64,000 nt of DNA from NCBI RefSeq assembly GCF_932294415.1, contig NC_065543.1, positions 42,616,277-42,680,276 of the forward strand, given 5' to 3'. Below are positions 59,650 to 64,000 of this stretch, one piece after another; the first letter of the stretch is position 1; each line of letters starts with the position of its first letter. A program made the position numbers and the translations under genes. The notes under the pieces are model-generated. The model worked only from the letters and a program-made list of their open reading frames with translations, made no database searches and was not told the origin of the DNA. The stretch is from Quercus robur. Its lineage: Eukaryota > Streptophyta > Magnoliopsida > Fagales > Fagaceae.

Positions 59650-60620
59650 TGTTAGGACATATTTATGTAATTGATTAATTTTTTGACAAAACACACTTTA
59701 CTTGTAATGAGATAAATCTAAGACAGGATTAGTACTTCAAGAAATAATGTTCAAGTTAAGTATTGAAGTCATGCAAGTCTGACCAAGAAACAAGTGAAGG
59801 AAGTACTGTTCTTTAAAACTCAACAGCAATCTCGACTGAAAGACTTCTATAGAGATTTAATGTTGAAGTTCAACAGAAACTTGACACAAGTTGTATCTGT
59901 CAAAAATTACAAAATCAGACCTTTTCAGATCAGATTACACACATATTCCTATGTATTTATGTAAAGTTTTTTTTTCTCACAACCCTAGACATATATAAAG
60001 ATTATTTTAAGGGTCGTTACATAGTAATGCAAATAGAATACATGCATTGTGTGATTGGAGGCAAAAATTGCTCTAGTTCATCATTCTCTCTATAAAAGCT
60101 ACTGCGTTTTTACGTTAAGAGTTTTGTGACCAAGGAACTTTCTGATATTCATTGTTGATAAACTGAAGAACTTTGCAACCAACAATCTTCTTCAAGTTGG
60201 TGGAGTTAGTCACGTGCTAGGATCCGTGCATCATTGGTTAGTCACGTATTGGGATTCATGCATTGAACGGAGAGATTACCGCTACAATATAAGTCTAATT
60301 GGGCATTAGGGTAAAAGTTCAACTATAAGTTGATATTTTGAGATAGGTCAAAGGGTTTGGTAAGATTTCTTATACTTGTAACTGCTTGTGATTGATAATA
60401 GTGGATTATCGGGAGTGGTGACCATAAATTCACCCAATGGGGTTTTGCCTCGAAGGTTTTCTCCATTCGTAAACAAATCACCGTGTTAAATTTATTTTCT
60501 GCTGCATTTAGTTTAGTTGGTGATTTGTTTGTACTGCCACACTATTACTTGTAATTTGACTAATTAATTAACTTGGGTAATTAATTAATTTGCAATGGAT
60601 CAATTCATTTTAACCCACCA
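59650..60620 (+). mobile_element. Solo LTR, family B copy 2 (971 bp)
   Basis: Starts TGTTAGGACATATTTATG, ends TTTTAACCCACCA, with perfect 5-bp duplication AAGTT (59,645-59,649 and 60,621-60,625). Collinear with 29,916-30,826 over its full length (ACCAAGAAACAAGTGAAG, GTAAACAAATCACCGTGT, GCTGCATTTAGTTTAGTTGG). Confidence 0.92.
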
Positions 60621-60625
60621 AAGTT

Positions 60626-63600
60626 AAAATTATATTGTTCAAATTTCAAGAAATTAAAATTTCCTACTCCAACTAAAATTTCATTATCTTGTTAATTTTT
60701 ATGATAGTTTAATTAAATAAAACTCTATTATCTAACTTATAATAATTTTAAAATTCTATTACAAAAATAAATTCAAGAAATTCAAAATAATATTTAATAT
60801 TTATTGTGATTATTTTAATGATTTATTGTAATTTTGTTTTTTAATGTACTTACTTACACACTCTGTACCCATTGGTTTTGTGTCAAGTGGCTCAAAATAT
60901 GGACGTATTATTATAGTTAATTTAGAGTTTAAATGGCTTAGTCAGCTCTATCAGTCTGAATTGGGGCATGAACACCCCTAGATGTCTCCACTCTCCCTAG
61001 CAACTCCAGAACCACTGAACTCCTTCTATATGGAAAACTTCATGAACGATGCATTCACTATAATCCGGAACTTCTGAGATCACGCTACATGAATTGATAT
61101 AAAACTATAAGATATATGGTTTTAAACAATATATAGTTTTACCAAAGTTCTTGATCAACAATAGGACAAAAAGGTACAAAATCAAGAATTAGGAGGAACG
61201 AGGTTATGGATTTGAAACAGAGGAAAGGCTCTAATGATTTTATGTGATAAGGTTGCCTCTCTACCCATAAAAATCGTAGCATTAATTATATATAGATAGG
61301 ATTAGAAAAGGCTACGGAAAACTAATCTAAAACATACTCTTCTTTTTTTTTCTTTTTTTCTTTTTTTATGAAATCTAAAACATACTTGGAAAATAAAACT
61401 TCGAACTCTCACATGAGTGAGCCTTGCTTGAGGGTTAACCAAGATTATAGGTGCTTAATGACTCGTTCAAATACGCAAGATAGGCAACCCTAGTGTCTCA
61501 TTCGAGCAAGCCCCGGGTGAGATTACCCAATTTTCACTCTTTTTTTATTTTTTATTTTATTTTATTTTTAAGTGGCTTCAACCATGACTTGTTTTTAAAT
61601 AATTGCATCTCTTTTAGTTTATCAAAAAAAAAAAAAAAAATTTGCATCTCTTTTATATTACATTGACAACAATTACTACCAACTAAATCATAGCAATTGT
61701 TAAAGTTTATTTTTTGTCATTTTAGTCCTTAAAAATTATCGTTCCTATCAAGTTGGTCATTCTGTTTATTGTTGGTTATAAAACTAACGCTATTCACATA
61801 TATGATACATTTTTATTTTACAGGAATTAACAGTGGTTTTATACACAGAATGTCCAATTTGAAAAATATTAAAGTTGAAGAACTAAGTGACAAAAATTAA
61901 ATTTTATGGAAAATAATGAAAATTCACCCAAACATAACGGGTATAATTTGGATTTTGGCCTAAAAATTATTATCATAATAAACTTTATTATTAAAGTTTC
62001 AATTAGTTTAGAATAGACTTAAATAAATTATTGGGCCTTAAAGTTTCATCATAGTGATTTTAGTCACAAAAGTTTAAATTGATTGCTTTTAAACCCTTAA
62101 ATGATGTGACTGAACTAAAAATTATGTCATTTAAGGTGCTTAAATGGCTTTACCAAATTGTTGTGTAGTTCCCCCTCTTTTCGTAATAAACATTTGCAGT
62201 TCATCAAAAACAAAATAAAAATTATGCGCCATCACGCCATTAGATGCACCATGGAATATGGACCAAAAACGATTACTTTAAGGTTGTTGGGGAATAAAAT
62301 CGACCATTTTTAAGTTTGTTATGGATAAAAAAAAAAAACATTTAATTTTTTGTATAGGTAGATAACGAGGGAGGGGAGAGGTGGGGTTCAAACCATAGGC
62401 ACGGAGCACCACAAAAGATGTTATTAAAACTAGGCTATTACTTGAACTCCCACAATCACTTTATACGCTAGGAATTAAAATCGCTCATAGGTTAAAGTTT
62501 GAGGACCAACAATATATTTTGGCCTTAAAAATACTACCCCAATAAATTATTTTAGAGTAAATTACATTTTAAACATATGGTTTCAATTTTAAACTAAAGA
62601 CCCTATAATGTTAAGTATTTAAGATGGTTAGAAAATACAAATTAGATGTAATTTTACTTATAGAGTTTAAACCTATAATCTCGTACACTGAGGAAATTAC
62701 AACATATAGTTTCCATCCATCTATAGGATTCACACATTATGAATATAATACTATGTGCATTTGAAATATTTTTGCTACTATCCTTTGCGTTTGGTTCTAA
62801 ATTAAAAAGCTAGCTTATTTTACTATTCAGTTTATTTTTATTATTATTTATGAGCTCCAATACACTTTTTGATACTATTCATGTGTCTCACTATGCTATT
62901 TCAGCTAATTATTACCTTTATTTATAATACTTTCAACAACAAAATTTCAATTTTAACAAAATAAGCAAATCTCAAACAAACATGGTCTCGTCCATTAGGT
63001 TGTTAGTGCACCAAATGTCAATACCCCATCTGCAATCGGTTAGGCCCGCAAATCATTTTAAAAACAACAATTGGGCTTTCATTAGTGTTGATTTAAATAA
63101 CGGACAACTTTATTGTCGTTAACCTCTCAATTTCTCATCCTTTTCTTCCTCCTTCAATTAAGTAGTAGAACTTTAGAAGCAATTTTTTATTTTATTTGTT
63201 CAGAATTAGGCTGCACTTCACATATGGCACGGGTCATACATTGTCCCACACCTTTCAAATTCGGAAGGCAATATCAACACGCATCCCCCACCAAATCCTT
63301 TGCATTCAATTCACTGCGACAGTTATTGATTTTTTCGCAATTATGCTACATTTCAAACAATATTGCGGTTGTTTTTGAAAGTTTTTGGCAATTCCCAACC
63401 GCCAATTGTTTCCCTGAACATAAACAAAGACATAATACTGTTCGTTTGTTTGATTCAAAAATTGGATCCTAGTTAGTACATTATAATTATTACAAAGAGA
63501 TGGCATATCTTGGACCCATGTTAATTAACAAAATGATAGTGCCTATGGTGTTAATCTCCTTTTGATCATTTGTGCTGAGGAAATTTGTCACCATTACCTT

Positions 63601-64000
63601 CGAAATCCAACAGATAAAAAGATCCTCATGCAAAATTTTTTGCATCAAAGAATATTACATGATGCAAATTATCCCCCCCAAAGTATGTTTTAAAATGTTG
63701 TGCCTTCATGATTCAGAATCATTAAAGGCGAAGAGTAATGAGGTTCACCTTCAAGTTCTTTTCTTCAACTATAATGCAATCTCTCATTGATTTGAATTAG
63801 AAAGCCAATAAAGACAAATAATACAGGTACACCTAGGAATATATAAGAATTTAGATGGTTTGATAATGAGGTATCCATAAAAGAGAAGTAGATAAAATCC
63901 AACATATTTAATATGGAGTACAAAACTCAACCTCTCAACTTAGCTTATTATAAAGAACACATTATTTTCAAATCCACATTTTTTAAGATTTTTTTTTTTT
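60626..64000. other. Gene-free AT-rich end of window
   Basis: About 3.4 kb with no supported gene. Poly-A/T runs occur near 61,343-61,367, 61,625-61,641 and 62,328-62,339. The longest open frame (63,113-63,472) has no ATG start and no recognisable domain. No LTR ends with matching duplications were found. Confidence 0.5.

Noticed and set aside
63113-63472. 119-codon open frame near the right end
   Set aside because: Starts at TTG with no ATG, no domain, no splice context. Chance frame in AT-rich DNA.
1-64000. CRISPR arrays, bacterial operons, phage or toxin systems
   Set aside because: The window is plant nuclear DNA. The repeats are transposons, microsatellites or tandem duplications without regular spacers.
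1-64000. tRNA and rRNA genes
   Set aside because: No cloverleaf with A and B boxes or rRNA core sequence was recognised by eye. A tRNA scan could find a degenerate copy I missed.

Overview
The window is nuclear DNA of a flowering plant. It is AT-rich and full of transposable elements. Its genes are plant families: a coiled-coil NBS-LRR resistance-gene relic, short-chain dehydrogenases of the plant SDR110C type, and a 13-exon LRR receptor kinase very similar to Arabidopsis At5g62710. The overall look suggests a woody eudicot. I lean towards Fagaceae (oak or chestnut), but that is an impression and not something the sequence proves.

Layout. 1-4.55 kb holds decayed 3' modules of NBS-LRR genes. 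4.56-8.1 kb (minus strand) is one CC-NBS-LRR gene broken by three frameshifts and two nonsense codons. 8.1-13.26 kb has no recognisable gene. 13.26-19.50 kb is a 6.2 kb hAT transposon with a nearly complete, spliced transposase carrying three nonsense codons. 19.50-27.84 kb is an old copy of the SDR-to-receptor-kinase interval at 50.95-53.48 kb, enlarged by a solo LTR, a Mutator-like element and a CACTA element. 29.09-31.3 kb is an SDR pseudogene split by a hAT element that itself holds a MITE and a solo LTR; a further solo LTR lies just 3' of it. 34.09-39.61 kb is a defective L1-type LINE with 16/17-bp target-site duplications. 40.6-52.5 kb is a tandem SDR array with two intact intronless genes (45.8 and 50.1 kb), the 3' flank of a lost third copy, two more solo LTRs and a Mutator-like element in the promoter region of the first gene. 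52.7-58.27 kb (minus strand) is the intact receptor kinase. 58.3-64 kb is intergenic with one solo LTR.

Only three genes look functional: the two SDRs and the receptor kinase. The SDRs probably act in specialised (terpenoid, lignan or ABA-like) metabolism, with substrate unknown. The kinase is a plasma-membrane receptor with all catalytic motifs. I see no sign that these genes form one pathway; their linkage is explained by local tandem duplication.

I found no convincing undescribed system. The most informative content is the insertion history. Six solo LTRs have perfect 5-bp target duplications, a hAT element has a perfect 8-bp duplication, a CACTA element has a 3-bp one and Mutator-like elements have 9-bp ones. 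Several of these can be checked against empty-site paralogues inside the same window.
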